Assembly: GCA_015661155.1 (NCBI GenBank)
Contig: JACVQK010000018.1
Span: forward strand, 1 to 36,619
Source of the DNA: Dehalococcoidia bacterium
Lineage (GTDB): Bacteria > Chloroflexota > Dehalococcoidia > Lucifugimonadales > UBA2985
DNA: 36,619 nt
Direction of reading: 5' to 3'
Part shown: positions 1 through 8,314 of the stretch, piece after piece
Layout: each line of letters begins with the position of its first letter
Position numbering within the stretch: position 1 is the first letter of the stretch
Notes under the pieces: model-generated
Told to the model about the DNA's origin: nothing
The model's input: only the letters and a program-made list of their open reading frames with translations
The model's database searches: none
Translations under genes and position numbers: made by a program

Positions 1-785
1 AACTGGGGACCCAGGGCCTCTGCCGCGGCCCCGGCAAGATAGATGGGGGAGTCACCGCTCAAAGGGCCGGTGGAGCTTCCATCGTTGTGGGTCGCCACGC
101 TTCGCTCCACCAGGTCCACCACCCGGGCGGCGAGGGTATCTGGGTCTATCACCTCTGCTCCCCAGAAGGCGCTTCTCACCAGGCCCAGGCGTCCCTCCTT
201 CAAAACCACTATCTCACAGCCGTCGCTCTCGGCCTGGACCGCGATGCCATCGGGGGAGTTGGTGGCCCTGGCCAGGGCCAGGGGCCCGGAGTCCACGGCC
301 ACCAGCCGCAGTTTCGCCAGGCGCGCGACCTCCTGCAGAGCATAGAGGGCGGCCGTGCGGGTAATCACCATGGCATACCGCCGGCTGACGCCACCCTCAG
401 GCACGCGCCACCAGGACAGGGTCGAGCTATCGGGCCGGAAGGAGAACAGCCGGCGCGCCTCCCGGGGCAGCACCTCCTCCGGACGGGCTTCCCGGGCCTG
501 GGGAAGGTCTATCATCTCACACTGGGAATGGAAGCCGGGCAGAGCGGCGACACACCGTTTCACCCCATGGCGCTCACCCAGCTGCAGAGCGGCAATCACC
601 GATGCCGCCACCCCATCGGGCCGTGCTATGACACCCCCTTCCAGAAACGCAGGGTTCAGGGGGACAACGCGAAACCAGAGCACCTTCTGTCCTTGAGCAA
701 TCAACAGCCGCAGCTGTCCGCCCCGCACGGTTAGGGTCAGCACCTCGCCCTCAGAGCGAGTGAGACGTTTTAGGAAGCTCATCAT
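1..785 (-). CDS. pilM: PilM-like type IV pilus assembly ATPase-fold protein (3' end outside window)
   Basis: The reading frame runs on the minus strand from tandem ATG codons (783-785 or 780-782) and leaves the window at base 1, so about 260 residues are visible. It follows pilN and pilO in the same operon, 24 bases after the pilO stop. The visible protein has a PilM/GspL-like (actin/FtsA-fold) layout: an N-terminal beta-rich stretch, a segment reading LEGGVIARPDGVAASVIAAL, an LPG motif, then SGPLALARA where PilM proteins begin their second lobe. PilM is cytoplasmic, binds the PilN N-terminus and links the membrane ring to the motor. A GGGAGG ribosome site touches the first ATG, so the second ATG has slightly better spacing. 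Placing pilM last instead of before pilN is unusual. Assignment is from residue pattern and context. Confidence 0.75.
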   Translation of the reverse strand, partial: MMSFLKRLTRSEGEVLTLTVRGGQLRLLIAQGQKVLWFRVVPLNPAFLEGGVIARPDGVAASVIAALQLGERHGVKRCVAALPGFHSQCEMIDLPQAREARPEEVLPREARRLFSFRPDSSTLSWWRVPEGGVSRRYAMVITRTAALYALQEVARLAKLRLVAVDSGPLALARATNSPDGIAVQAESDGCEIVVLKEGRLGLVRSAFWGAEVIDPDTLAARVVDLVERSVATHNDGSSTGPLSGDSPIYLAGAAAEALGPQ

Positions 786-809
786 CCTCCCTTTGAGAGG
801 TCATGTTCA

Positions 810-1370
810 TCAGGGTCGGTGGTACAGCACCGTCGAAAGGGTGATCCTGAAATCGTTTCCTTCTTCCTCTCGGACAAAGGCGATGTCCCACAGCACCAGG
901 CCCGGGAGCCGCTCCGGAATGCTGGTAAGCAACGCCAGGTGAGCCTCGGGGGTCCCCGTGGCCTCCAGGTTCAGTATCAGCCCAAGGTAGGCTTGCCCCC
1001 CCTCCCCAGGGGAGGTCCCACCGGGAGTGGCAGAGGTCTCCTCCACAGAGAAGGAGGTGAGCTGGACGTGGTTGGCCACCAGCAGCTCCCTCAGAGCGGC
1101 GATGCTTTGCGACACCTCCAGACGTGTGGGAAAGGGGTCAAGGGAGGGAGCTTCCTGGGCCTGCACCAGCTCTTGCTCAAGCTCCTGTATCCGCTCATTC
1201 ACTGCGTTCCTGTCTAGCTTCGCCAGCTTGCCCGAGGCCACTGCCAGGTCGCCAGCGGAGCCCTGCGCCTGTAGCCACAGGTACACCACCCCTGCGGCCA
1301 TCAGGGCGACGGCGATCAGGAGGGCTGCCTCCGGCCCCGGCACTTTGGGTAATCTTATGGATGTTTTCAT
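810..1370 (-). CDS. pilO: PilO-like pilus alignment protein
   Basis: This 186-residue protein has one membrane helix (about residues 16-34), a Glu/Leu-rich coiled coil (about 40-75) and a C-terminal alpha/beta domain, the layout of PilO/GspM inner-membrane proteins. PilO forms a heterodimer with PilN in the periplasm and links the cytoplasmic motor to the outer parts of the machine. Its ATG overlaps the pilN stop by four bases (ATGA), which implies translational coupling, and pilM follows. Sequence conservation in this family is low, so the call rests on size, topology and position after pilN. Confidence 0.75.
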   Translation of the reverse strand: MKTSIRLPKVPGPEAALLIAVALMAAGVVYLWLQAQGSAGDLAVASGKLAKLDRNAVNERIQELEQELVQAQEAPSLDPFPTRLEVSQSIAALRELLVANHVQLTSFSVEETSATPGGTSPGEGGQAYLGLILNLEATGTPEAHLALLTSIPERLPGLVLWDIAFVREEEGNDFRITLSTVLYHRP

Positions 1371-1975
1371 TGGACGAGCTTCATGTTCGAGGTGAAGTCA
1401 AAGAGGATGTTATCCACGCTCCCCCCGAGTCTCAGGTCTACCATCCTCAGATTGGCCACGGACGCCGTGAGCCTCTCCTGCCACGTCAGCAAGGCGGGAA
1501 CATAGGAGGTCTCGCCCTGAATCCGGATCTGTCCGTCGGGGGTCGCGTTGACGGATCTCAGGGTGACTTCGGGACTCCTGCTACGGAACACCTCCTCAAG
1601 GGCCGTCACCAGCCCCGGTGTCTGGGTGGTTAGCTCTTCCCAGTCTCCCTGTAAGCGCCCCTTCTCCTGCTCTACTCCGGCGATGGCACTCTCCAGCTCG
1701 GCGACACGCTTCAGGTTGTTCTTCCCACGGGTGAGACTCGCGGTGACTTCGCTCAGCGACTGCTCATTCTCCTTGGCGTCCTGGTCCAGATTCCAGGCTG
1801 TGAATGCCCCCACCTGTAGAACCAGCACCAGCGCCCACCGCACCACCATCTGATGGCGCTGCACTTGCCCAAAAACACCCAGGCGGCTCTGGGATGGGAG
1901 AAGGTTCACCACGGGAATACCACGGTAGTACAGGGGGGGGGCCTGGACGCGTCGGGATTTCAGAAAGCGTGCCAT
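1367..1975 (-). CDS. pilN: PilN-like pilus assembly protein
   Basis: The 202-residue protein carries the NLLP motif at about residue 24. In PilN this cytoplasmic N-terminal peptide docks into PilM. A single membrane helix (about 45-62), a long coiled coil and a C-terminal ferredoxin-like periplasmic domain follow. It begins eight bases after the pilC stop and overlaps pilO by four bases. It would pair with PilO and recruit PilM to the membrane. It is slightly longer at the N-terminus than many PilN proteins because about 20 residues precede the NLLP motif. Confidence 0.82.
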   Translation of the reverse strand: MARFLKSRRVQAPPLYYRGIPVVNLLPSQSRLGVFGQVQRHQMVVRWALVLVLQVGAFTAWNLDQDAKENEQSLSEVTASLTRGKNNLKRVAELESAIAGVEQEKGRLQGDWEELTTQTPGLVTALEEVFRSRSPEVTLRSVNATPDGQIRIQGETSYVPALLTWQERLTASVANLRMVDLRLGGSVDNILFDFTSNMKLVQ

Positions 1976-1983
1976 ATAACTGT

Positions 1984-3213
1984 CTATATCGTTTCGCTGA
2001 TCGGGGTGATTACTGAGTATATCGCCGAGACTATGCTTACGGCAATGAACCCGACGACTCCACTAATCAGGAGAATGAGGACCGGCTGAATGAGAGTGGT
2101 CCCCATGGAGACAACCCGCTCGGTCTCTGTTTGGTAATAGTCCGCCAGGGCCTCCAGGTTTTGCCGCAGCGATCCCGCTTGCTCGCCATTGGCTATTGCA
2201 TTTGCAAAAAGCAAAGGAAGGTCCCTCTCTCGCTGGCACGCCTCCCCCAGGCGCATGCCCTGGGTGACCTGGGCCTCCACTCTCGTGAGGGCCTCCTGTA
2301 TTATACGATTCCCCACCATGGTGGTGACACTTCTAAGAGCTGCCACCGGCGGCACTCCCGCCCGCAGGAGGAGACTCAGGCTGGAGCACACCCCGAACAT
2401 CGCACTGGCCTGTACAATCGATGATAGCACGGGTGCCTTGAGCATGAAACGGTCCTTAACACGGATGCCCTGAAGGGTCCGCGTGAAGTACATATTAGCA
2501 AGCAACAGGGCTACCGCCAGGGCTGCGAAGGTGTACACACCGTAGGTTTGACCGAAGTCGGAGATGGACAAGAGCAGTCGTGTAGAGGCAGGAAGCCTTC
2601 CCCCGAACTCTCCCAACATCGCTACCAGGCGGGGGAGGACGAAGGTTATCAGAATAGCGCCAGCAATAAAGGCCACTACCATGCTGATAGCAGGGGTCAC
2701 CAGGGCCCCCTTTACTTTGGACCCCACGCTCTGCTGCCGCTCCATGGTGTGCAGAATGCCATTCAGAATGGTGGGAAGGTCCCCCGTCTCCTCGGCCAGG
2801 GGGAGCAGCCGAAGATAGAAGGGGGGGAATACCCTGGGGTGCCGGGCGCAGGCTGTGGAGAACCGCTCCCCCGCCTCGACATGGGCGAGGATATCCCCGA
2901 GAGTAGCCTTGAATCCTGGGCTCCTGGTCTGGTCCCGAAGCTGGCGCAGGGCTATGGGAAGCGACACGCCGGCCCGCAGGAGAGTCTCCATCTGCCGGGT
3001 GGCGGTGACCACGTCCTTGAAGGTGACTCCAAAGAAGGTTGGGAAGAGGCGTACCAGGAGGGAACTCCCCTCGCGCTCGACCCGACGCCTGAGCTGCACC
3101 ACCAGCAACCCGGAGGACCACAGACGCTGCTCCGCCTCCTCCACCGAGTCAACCTCCACCACCCCGGCAACCCGGTCTCCAGCACTGTTGTAGGCGATAT
3201 AGTCGATGGCCAA
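1984..3213 (-). CDS. pilC: PilC/GspF-family inner-membrane platform protein
   Basis: The 409-residue length and two tandem T2SSF domains (about 70-190 and 270-395) fit PilC/GspF. Hydrophobic segments lie near residues 170-195, 220-240 and 380-405. The N-terminus (MAIDYIAYNSAGDRVAGVVE) is typical of the family. The protein is the membrane platform on which the PilB ATPase acts to add or remove pilins. The gene starts nine bases after pilB ends, with a GGAGACC ribosome site. No retraction ATPase, prepilin peptidase or pilin gene is visible, so these must lie elsewhere. Confidence 0.92.
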   Translation of the reverse strand: MAIDYIAYNSAGDRVAGVVEVDSVEEAEQRLWSSGLLVVQLRRRVEREGSSLLVRLFPTFFGVTFKDVVTATRQMETLLRAGVSLPIALRQLRDQTRSPGFKATLGDILAHVEAGERFSTACARHPRVFPPFYLRLLPLAEETGDLPTILNGILHTMERQQSVGSKVKGALVTPAISMVVAFIAGAILITFVLPRLVAMLGEFGGRLPASTRLLLSISDFGQTYGVYTFAALAVALLLANMYFTRTLQGIRVKDRFMLKAPVLSSIVQASAMFGVCSSLSLLLRAGVPPVAALRSVTTMVGNRIIQEALTRVEAQVTQGMRLGEACQRERDLPLLFANAIANGEQAGSLRQNLEALADYYQTETERVVSMGTTLIQPVLILLISGVVGFIAVSIVSAIYSVITPISETI

Positions 3214-3222
3214 ACAGGTCTC

Positions 3223-4956
3223 CTATAGCGTGGAAAAGGTGGTTCTTATAACCTCTGCAATGGTGGTCTCCCCGGCCTTGACCTTGAGCATGCCCGCCTT
3301 CTCCAGGGGGATCATCCCCTCCTCCACGGCCTTGTTCCGAATGTCCCCGGCAGTGGCGCCGCTGGCGATGAGCCGCTGGATCTCCTCGCTCACCGGGAGA
3401 ACCTCGAAGATGCCCACACGCCCGGAGAAGCCGGTGTGGCCGCACAGATTGCACCCCTCCCCAACGTAGAACTCCTCCGCGGCCTCCTGCATCAGCTGCT
3501 CGTAGGCCATGGCCTCGGCGGCGCTGGGCTCTCGCAGGACCTTGCAGTGCTCGCATATCTTCCGGGCCAGCCGCTGCGCCTCCACCCCCACAAGGCTGGA
3601 AGCCAGCAGGAAGGGCTGCACTCCCATCTCAATGAGCCGCGCTGCCGAGGCGGCGGCGCTGTTGGCGTGGATGGCGGAGAGCACCAGGTGCCCCGTCAGG
3701 GCGGAGTCCACGGCCATGGCCGCTGTCTCGGCGTCCCGAATCTCCCCCACCAGGATGATGTCGGGGTCCAGGCGCAAGATAGAGCGAAGGCCCGTGGCGA
3801 AGTCGATGCCCGCAAGCCGGTTCACCTCCACCTGGTTTATCTCATCCACGCGGTACTCGACAGGCTCCTCAATGGTGATTATATTCCTCCGTCCGTCTAT
3901 CAGCTCGTGGAGGGCGGCGTACAGGGTGGTGGTCTTCCCCGACCCGGTGGGGCCGCTCACCAGGATCATCCCGTAGGGGAACTGCAGAATCCGCCGAAAG
4001 GTGTGCAGGGCCGCCCCATCCATGCCCAGCTCGGGCAGTGGCTTCAGGCTCGTGGCCCGGTCCAGGGCGCGGATGACCATGAGCTCTCCCCAGGTAGTGG
4101 GGGTGGTGGAAACCCGAAAGTCCACCTGGCGCTCCCCGAAGGACATGCTGAAGTGCCCATCTTGGGGCCGCCTTGTCTCGGTGATGTTCATGTTGGCCAG
4201 GACCTTGATCCTGGAGATCATCCCCTCGTGGAGGGTGAGGGGCACCACAGGACCATCCTGAAGCACACCGTCCACGCGGTAGAGCACCCGGGCCGAGTCT
4301 TTGCCAGGCCGCATGTGGATGTCTGAAGCCCGGCCCTTGATTGCCTGGAGGGTGATCATGTCCACCGCGTAGGCTGCCGGCGCCTGGCTGATGTCCCTCT
4401 CCGCCAGCATGCCCGGCTCTGCCTCCACCGCCATGGCTCGGCCACCTCCACGCTGCGCAGGAGGAGCCTGGGTAGCCCGCTCGATAGCCTCCTCCACCTT
4501 GGTCCCAATGCCGTAGTTCCGCCGGATGAGCTCCTTCAGCCCCTCGCCCAGGGGGAGCACCGGCCTGATCTGACGCCCCGTCAGATTGGCCAGGCGGTTG
4601 ATGGTATCAAAGTCGCCAGGGTCCTCCATGAGCACCCGCAGGGTCCCGTCTCGATCCAAGGACAGGGGAAGGATCGTGTACTCCTGAGCCGTCTCCTCGG
4701 AGACGAGTCGAACCGCGTCCTGGTTGACCTCCACCTGCCGGGGGTCCGCCACGGGCACCTTCAGGTGAAAGCTGAGAACGGTGGTAAGGGTGTCCTTGCT
4801 AGCCCATCCGCGCTCTTGCAGCACGCTGACCAGGCGCTTCCCATCTTTCTTGACCTGCTCCTCCGCCTGACCGAGCTGCTCCTTGGTGATGAACCCCCCC
4901 TCCACCAGGACCTGGCCAAGCCGACGCTCAAAGCGTGACCCGCGTACCTCAGCCAT
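3223..4956 (-). CDS. pilB: PilB/GspE-family assembly ATPase
   Basis: This is a hexameric ATPase that powers pilus or pseudopilus assembly. The N-terminal 150 residues form MshEN-type domains, starting RRLGQVLVEGGFITKEQL. The C-terminal motor has Walker A GPTGSGKTT (near residue 335), an Asp box, Walker B DPDIILVGEIRD, a His box around LTGHLVLSAIHANSA, and a four-cysteine zinc site (CEHC and CNLC). The ATG at 4956 has a GGAG site eight bases upstream and is preferred. A GTG at 4977 would add seven residues. The start overlaps the upstream regulator gene by eight bases, suggesting coupling. Confidence 0.95.
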   Translation of the reverse strand: MAEVRGSRFERRLGQVLVEGGFITKEQLGQAEEQVKKDGKRLVSVLQERGWASKDTLTTVLSFHLKVPVADPRQVEVNQDAVRLVSEETAQEYTILPLSLDRDGTLRVLMEDPGDFDTINRLANLTGRQIRPVLPLGEGLKELIRRNYGIGTKVEEAIERATQAPPAQRGGGRAMAVEAEPGMLAERDISQAPAAYAVDMITLQAIKGRASDIHMRPGKDSARVLYRVDGVLQDGPVVPLTLHEGMISRIKVLANMNITETRRPQDGHFSMSFGERQVDFRVSTTPTTWGELMVIRALDRATSLKPLPELGMDGAALHTFRRILQFPYGMILVSGPTGSGKTTTLYAALHELIDGRRNIITIEEPVEYRVDEINQVEVNRLAGIDFATGLRSILRLDPDIILVGEIRDAETAAMAVDSALTGHLVLSAIHANSAAASAARLIEMGVQPFLLASSLVGVEAQRLARKICEHCKVLREPSAAEAMAYEQLMQEAAEEFYVGEGCNLCGHTGFSGRVGIFEVLPVSEEIQRLIASGATAGDIRNKAVEEGMIPLEKAGMLKVKAGETTIAEVIRTTFSTL

Positions 4957-5167
4957 GATCCCGCTCCGCAGCGCCACCGTTGGGAACTCCGTCCCGTCGC
5001 TCCAGCCACTCCTGTAGCGCCTGCACGACGATCTCCCGGATGGTAACGTCCTGATCCACCGCGGCGAACTTCAGCGTGCGGTAGAGCTCGACGCTCCCCA
5101 GGTCAACCGTGATCCGACTGCGATTTCTGTTGGCTCTCATCCTCTTTTCCCCGTTTTCCCGACGCAT
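4949..5167 (-). CDS. Small ribbon-helix-helix (CopG/Arc-type) DNA-binding protein
   Basis: This 72-residue basic protein contains RSRITVDLGSVELYRTLKFA followed by a helix (DVTIREIVVQALQEWLERR). That is the strand-helix-helix pattern of Arc/MetJ/CopG repressors, where the strand pair inserts in the DNA major groove. It is the first gene of the pilus operon and overlaps pilB by eight bases, so autoregulation of the operon is a reasonable inference. An in-frame ATG at 5140 would give a 63-residue form and cannot be excluded. No toxin partner is adjacent, so it is not an obvious antitoxin. Confidence 0.7.
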   Translation of the reverse strand: MRRENGEKRMRANRNRSRITVDLGSVELYRTLKFAAVDQDVTIREIVVQALQEWLERRDGVPNGGAAERDHG

Positions 5168-5240
5168 CCAGACCGACCTGTTCCAGCAGAGCCAGCTCCC
5201 CGGAGTAAACGATCCTGGCCTCCCCCTCCAACAGCGTACC

Positions 5241-5270
5241 AGTGTAAATCACCCGATGGCTTTATGTCAA
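5241..5270 (-). promoter_or_regulatory. Candidate sigma70-type promoter of the pilus operon
   Basis: On the minus strand a perfect TTGACA (5265-5270) is followed after 18 bases by TACACT (5241-5246, four of six matches to TATAAT). It lies about 75 bases upstream of the ribbon-helix-helix gene and points into the operon. The rest of the gap 5168-5458 shows no convincing gene or long repeat. Confidence 0.5.
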
Positions 5271-5458
5271 TGTGTTCTGGCATAAAGGTAGCAAAACACC
5301 ATTGCAGCGCCTTGACGCTTCAGTCCAGCGACGGCTATGATGGCTACCTGGAAGAGAGACAGCCTTCCCAGTCCCCTTCCCATGGGATCTAAGACCAACC
5401 TCGCCGCGGTTTTGGCCTGAGATAATATGGCAGAGGGGTGTAGGAAAGGAGCTGAGCC

Positions 5459-6562
5459 TTGGACGACAAGCAGCGTAAAGCCAGATACAGAGGGTACCTG
5501 AGGGAAGAGCTGGAGGCTGCTGCCACCTACCAGGCCATGGCAGAGTCGGAGGAGGACCCCGAAAGGGCGGAGGTGTTCCGAAAATTGGTCCAGGAGGAGA
5601 TGCGCCACGCAGCCAAATGGGCGCAAGACCTGGGCATTGACCCCGCCAGCCTGGAGCCTGCCACGATGGGGCTTCGGCTGCGCTTCCTGATGTGGACTGC
5701 CAGGCGGTTTGGTGCCAAGAGGATAGTGCCCATACTGATAAGGGGTGAGGCAAAGAACATCCATGCCTACTCCTTGGACCCGGAGGCGCGGGGGCTGGTC
5801 GCCGAGGAGCGCACCCACAGTCGCACCCTGCACGGTCTCACAGGCAATCAAGACCCCGTGGATGCCATACGGGCCGAGAGCGGGAACTACACCGGCGGCG
5901 GCAGTCTGCGGGCTGCGGTGATGGGTATGAACGACGGCCTGGTGTCCAACTTCAGCCTGGTTATGGGCGTTGCTGGAGGCACTGGCAACTCAGACATCGT
6001 GTTGCTGGCAGGCGTTGCAGGCCTGCTGGCCGGTGCCTTCTCCATGGCAGCAGGTGAGTACGTATCCGTGCGCTCCCAGCGCGATATGTACGAGCACCAT
6101 ATACGACTGGAGCGAGTCGAGATCGAGACATGGCCCGAGGAAGAAGAGGCGGAGCTGGTCCTCATATACCAGGCAAAAGGCCTCTCGGAGGGAGAGGCCC
6201 GACGAATAGCCAGGATGGTTATGTCAAACCCGGACGTGGCCCTGGACACCATGGCCCGGGAGGAACTGGGGCTGAACCCTTCCCAGCTGGGATCGCCCTG
6301 GGGAGCGTGCTACAGCTCCTTTGCGGCCTTCGTTGGAGGGGCTGTCGTACCCATCCTCCCCTACATCTTTGACACCGGGAGGCTGTCCTTCTCCCTCAGC
6401 GGGCTCCTGAGCGCTGGAGCCCTGCTGAGCGTGGGAGGCGTGCTGGCGTGGATGACAAGCAGGAACATTGCCTGGGGAGCCCTGCGAATGCTCCTGATAG
6501 GGGGTAGTGCCGCGGCGGTTACCTTTGGGGTGGGCAGCCTCATCGGCGTCTCCGTGTCGTAG
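5459..6562 (+). CDS. Ferritin-like domain fused to VIT1/CCC1 iron transporter (MbfA-like)
   Basis: The 367-residue protein has two parts. Residues 1 to about 125 are a helical ferritin-like (rubrerythrin-type) domain with carboxylate ligand motifs: E16/E17, then EEMRH around 46-50, then EERTH near 118. Residues from about 145 onward are a VIT1/CCC1 membrane transporter, beginning LRAAVMGMNDGLVSNFSLVMG, with about five membrane helices. In characterised relatives the ferritin part senses or oxidises Fe(II) and the membrane part exports iron or manganese. The start is TTG, supported by AAAGGAG seven bases upstream. The TAG stop is also the first triplet of a repeat element. Confidence 0.88.
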   Translation: MDDKQRKARYRGYLREELEAAATYQAMAESEEDPERAEVFRKLVQEEMRHAAKWAQDLGIDPASLEPATMGLRLRFLMWTARRFGAKRIVPILIRGEAKNIHAYSLDPEARGLVAEERTHSRTLHGLTGNQDPVDAIRAESGNYTGGGSLRAAVMGMNDGLVSNFSLVMGVAGGTGNSDIVLLAGVAGLLAGAFSMAAGEYVSVRSQRDMYEHHIRLERVEIETWPEEEEAELVLIYQAKGLSEGEARRIARMVMSNPDVALDTMAREELGLNPSQLGSPWGACYSSFAAFVGGAVVPILPYIFDTGRLSFSLSGLLSAGALLSVGGVLAWMTSRNIAWGALRMLLIGGSAAAVTFGVGSLIGVSVS

Positions 6563-6683
6563 CTGAAGAGAACAGGCAGGGCGAGCCCTGCACCCACACT
6601 CAACGGCGCTGCCCTGGTCTGACCATGTTCTAAGGTTCGTGAGGTGTGGGTCTGGGCTAAGCCCCTTTTTCAGCAGCCTGCTA
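6560..6683. repeat. Composite miniature element (R2 plus R1 end) between convergent genes
   Basis: The stretch holds the palindrome GGCAGGGCGAGCCCTGC, a spacer ending in GTGAGGTGTGGGTCTGGGCT, and the R1 terminus TTTTTCAGCAGCCTGCTA. Its left boundary TAG is the stop of the VIT gene and its right boundary (TAG on the minus strand) is the stop of the CBS gene. A longer copy in the opposite orientation lies at 9985-10232. TA dinucleotides flank both ends. It is probably non-coding and non-autonomous. Confidence 0.65.
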
Positions 6684-7118
6684 AGAGAGCAGCTTCAGAA
6701 GGTCGTGCCGGGTGACAAGGCCTACGACCTGCTTGCCGCGCACCACCGGAAGGTGATATACATCCTTGCTGAGCATGAGACGCACCACCTCGGAGATGGG
6801 CGTATCCTCCTGAACGGTGATGACGGGGTGCGTCATAACATCCTTTACTGGTCTATCCCGCGCCACATGGACAATCTCCTCCAGGGTCTTGGGGGTGGCC
6901 CAGGAGCCAAGCACGGTGTACAGGTCTCCGGCCAGGGGCACAAACCTCTGATGAAGGCCGAAGTCTGTCTGCGTGAGTATTCCCACCAGATGACCCTCGT
7001 CGTCCAACACCGGCAGACAGCTTATGTGGTGGGCCAGCATCAGCTCCGCCGCCTCTTCAACCTTTGCGTCGGCCTTTATGACTATCACCGGCGTGCTCAT
7101 CAAGTCGCGCGCTTCCAT
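6681..7118 (-). CDS. Tandem CBS-domain protein
   Basis: The 145-residue protein consists of two CBS domains: about 1-60 (ARDLMSTPVIVIKADAKVEEA ... LPVLDDEGHLVGILTQTD) and about 85-145 (VKDVMTHPVITVQED ... LPVVRGKQVVGLVTRHDLL). CBS pairs bind adenosine nucleotides and act as energy or redox sensors. No catalytic domain is attached, so the partner is unknown. The ATG at 7118 follows AAGGAAC. An upstream in-frame start at 7166 would translate repeat sequence and is not preferred. The TAG stop coincides with the end of the repeat element between this gene and the iron transporter. Confidence 0.88.
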   Translation of the reverse strand: MEARDLMSTPVIVIKADAKVEEAAELMLAHHISCLPVLDDEGHLVGILTQTDFGLHQRFVPLAGDLYTVLGSWATPKTLEEIVHVARDRPVKDVMTHPVITVQEDTPISEVVRLMLSKDVYHLPVVRGKQVVGLVTRHDLLKLLS

Positions 7119-7136
7119 CTTTAGTTCCTTTCTTCT

Positions 7137-7312
7137 GCCCTGGCAGGGCGAGCCCTGCACCCACACTCTTCCGAGGCATTCATGGGCAGGCTGAATTCAG
7201 GGTCTGTGAGGTATGGGTCTGGGCCGCGCCCAGTGGGGAACACACCCCCAGACCCCCGCCAGAAGGGGCTTTGCCCCCTCTGGACTCCCCCTTTCCCGCA
7301 GCCTGCCAGAGC
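7137..7312. repeat. Decayed composite R2-R1 miniature element
   Basis: From 7143 the sequence matches R2 (GGCAGGGCGAGCCCTGCACC). It continues with GTCTGTGAGGTATGGGTCTG, then degenerate R1 (ACACCCCCAGACCCCCG, then AGAAGGGG facing CCCCCTCT) and ends CGCAGCCTGC. It has the same order as 6560-6683 but keeps more of R1. The gap 7119-7629 contains this element and the R3 fragment below, and no gene that I can see. Confidence 0.55.
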
Positions 7313-7422
7313 CCCAGTGTACTCCCCGTATCTGGAATTTATCATAAGTGGGACGTGTAAGCCAGCGGTGTCAGGAGGCCGAAGAGGGTGTTTCGATTAC
7401 CCGAAGACCGGCTCTCGTCCAC

Positions 7423-7560
7423 TCACCCTGAGCCTGTCGAAGGGCGTGAGCGGACCCATGAACAGCGCCCCACCCATACTGGCCCAGGCCTTTCCCTATC
7501 GCGATGTGGTAGAATCTTCCTCATGAGGGTATATGAGTTCGCATGCACGAGATTCGCAGC
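7423..7560 (-). repeat. Decayed R3 miniature element, reverse orientation
   Basis: The segment CACCCTGAGCCTGTCGAAGG at 7423-7445 is the reverse complement of the R3 core seen at 16.0, 22.4 and 25.7 kb. GAGTTCGCATGCACGAGATT at about 7533 matches the R3 right arm (CTCGTGCACGCGAACTTGCG reversed). The ends are eroded. Confidence 0.5.
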
Positions 7561-7629
7561 GGGGAGAGATGAATACCGCTCACCATGAACGGCTTCCCAT
7601 ACCGCACTTTCTCCCAGGGGAGAGCTAGC

Positions 7630-8313
7630 ATGAGGGTGCTGGGATTTGATACAAGCACCGACCTCTTGTCCATGGCGGTGGTGGAGGACGAGCGACTGGT
7701 GGGGGAGCTGACGGTGCGAGACGCCCGGGGGCCCACGGAGCGCCTGGCGGTCCTGCTGAGGGATTTCCTGGAGCACCTCGGCCTGACGGTGAGGGACGTG
7801 GATGCCCTGGCCGTGGGCATCGGGCCAGGGTCATGGACGGGAACCCGGGTCGGCGTGACAACGGGGAAGGTGCTGGCTTTCGCCACGGGAAAGCCCATCT
7901 CCGGCGTCCCCTCTTTCGACGCGATGGTGTACGGGTGCGGCGTCCAGGAGGGAACGGTGTGCGTGCTCAGCGATTTTGGAAGGGATCGCGTCTTCTGCGC
8001 CACGTACCAGGTGCGCGATGGCGCTTACAGGCGGGTCACCGACTACGCGGCACTCCCCCTGCAGGAGGCGCTCAAAGGCGTCAGCGGAAGAACGCTCTTC
8101 ATCGGCCAGGGGGCGCTGAGGCACCGCGAGGCGCTGTCGGCGTTAGAGGGGTCTGCCGTGCTGCCTCAGTTTGCGTCTCCCTCCGGGCGTTGTGTGGCGT
8201 TGCTGGGCCTCCACGCCTTGCTGGAAGGCGCAGGGGGCAACCCCGATGCCCTGACGCCTCTGTACGTTGTTCTCCCCCATACTGAAACCGCCAGTCAGTC
8301 GAAGGGGTTGTGA
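7630..8313 (+). CDS. tsaB: tRNA N6-threonylcarbamoyladenosine biosynthesis protein TsaB
   Basis: TsaB is an ASKHA-fold pseudo-protease that partners TsaD in making t6A37 on ANN-decoding tRNAs. The 227-residue protein starts MRVLGFDTSTDLLSMAVVED and has GIGPGSWTGTRVGVTTGKVLA, the hallmark TsaB segment that matches the TsaD dimer face. The ATG at 7630 has AGGGGAG seven bases upstream. A start at 7585 would only add repeat-derived residues. It is the first gene of a three-gene t6A operon, with tsaD starting one base after its stop. Confidence 0.92.
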   Translation: MRVLGFDTSTDLLSMAVVEDERLVGELTVRDARGPTERLAVLLRDFLEHLGLTVRDVDALAVGIGPGSWTGTRVGVTTGKVLAFATGKPISGVPSFDAMVYGCGVQEGTVCVLSDFGRDRVFCATYQVRDGAYRRVTDYAALPLQEALKGVSGRTLFIGQGALRHREALSALEGSAVLPQFASPSGRCVALLGLHALLEGAGGNPDALTPLYVVLPHTETASQSKGL

Positions 8314-8314
8314 G

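Noticed and set aside
2495-3121. Long overlapping frames inside pilC and pilB
   Set aside because: They are high-GC shadow frames with Gly/Pro/Arg-rich, non-protein-like composition. The same applies to most long antisense frames in the window.
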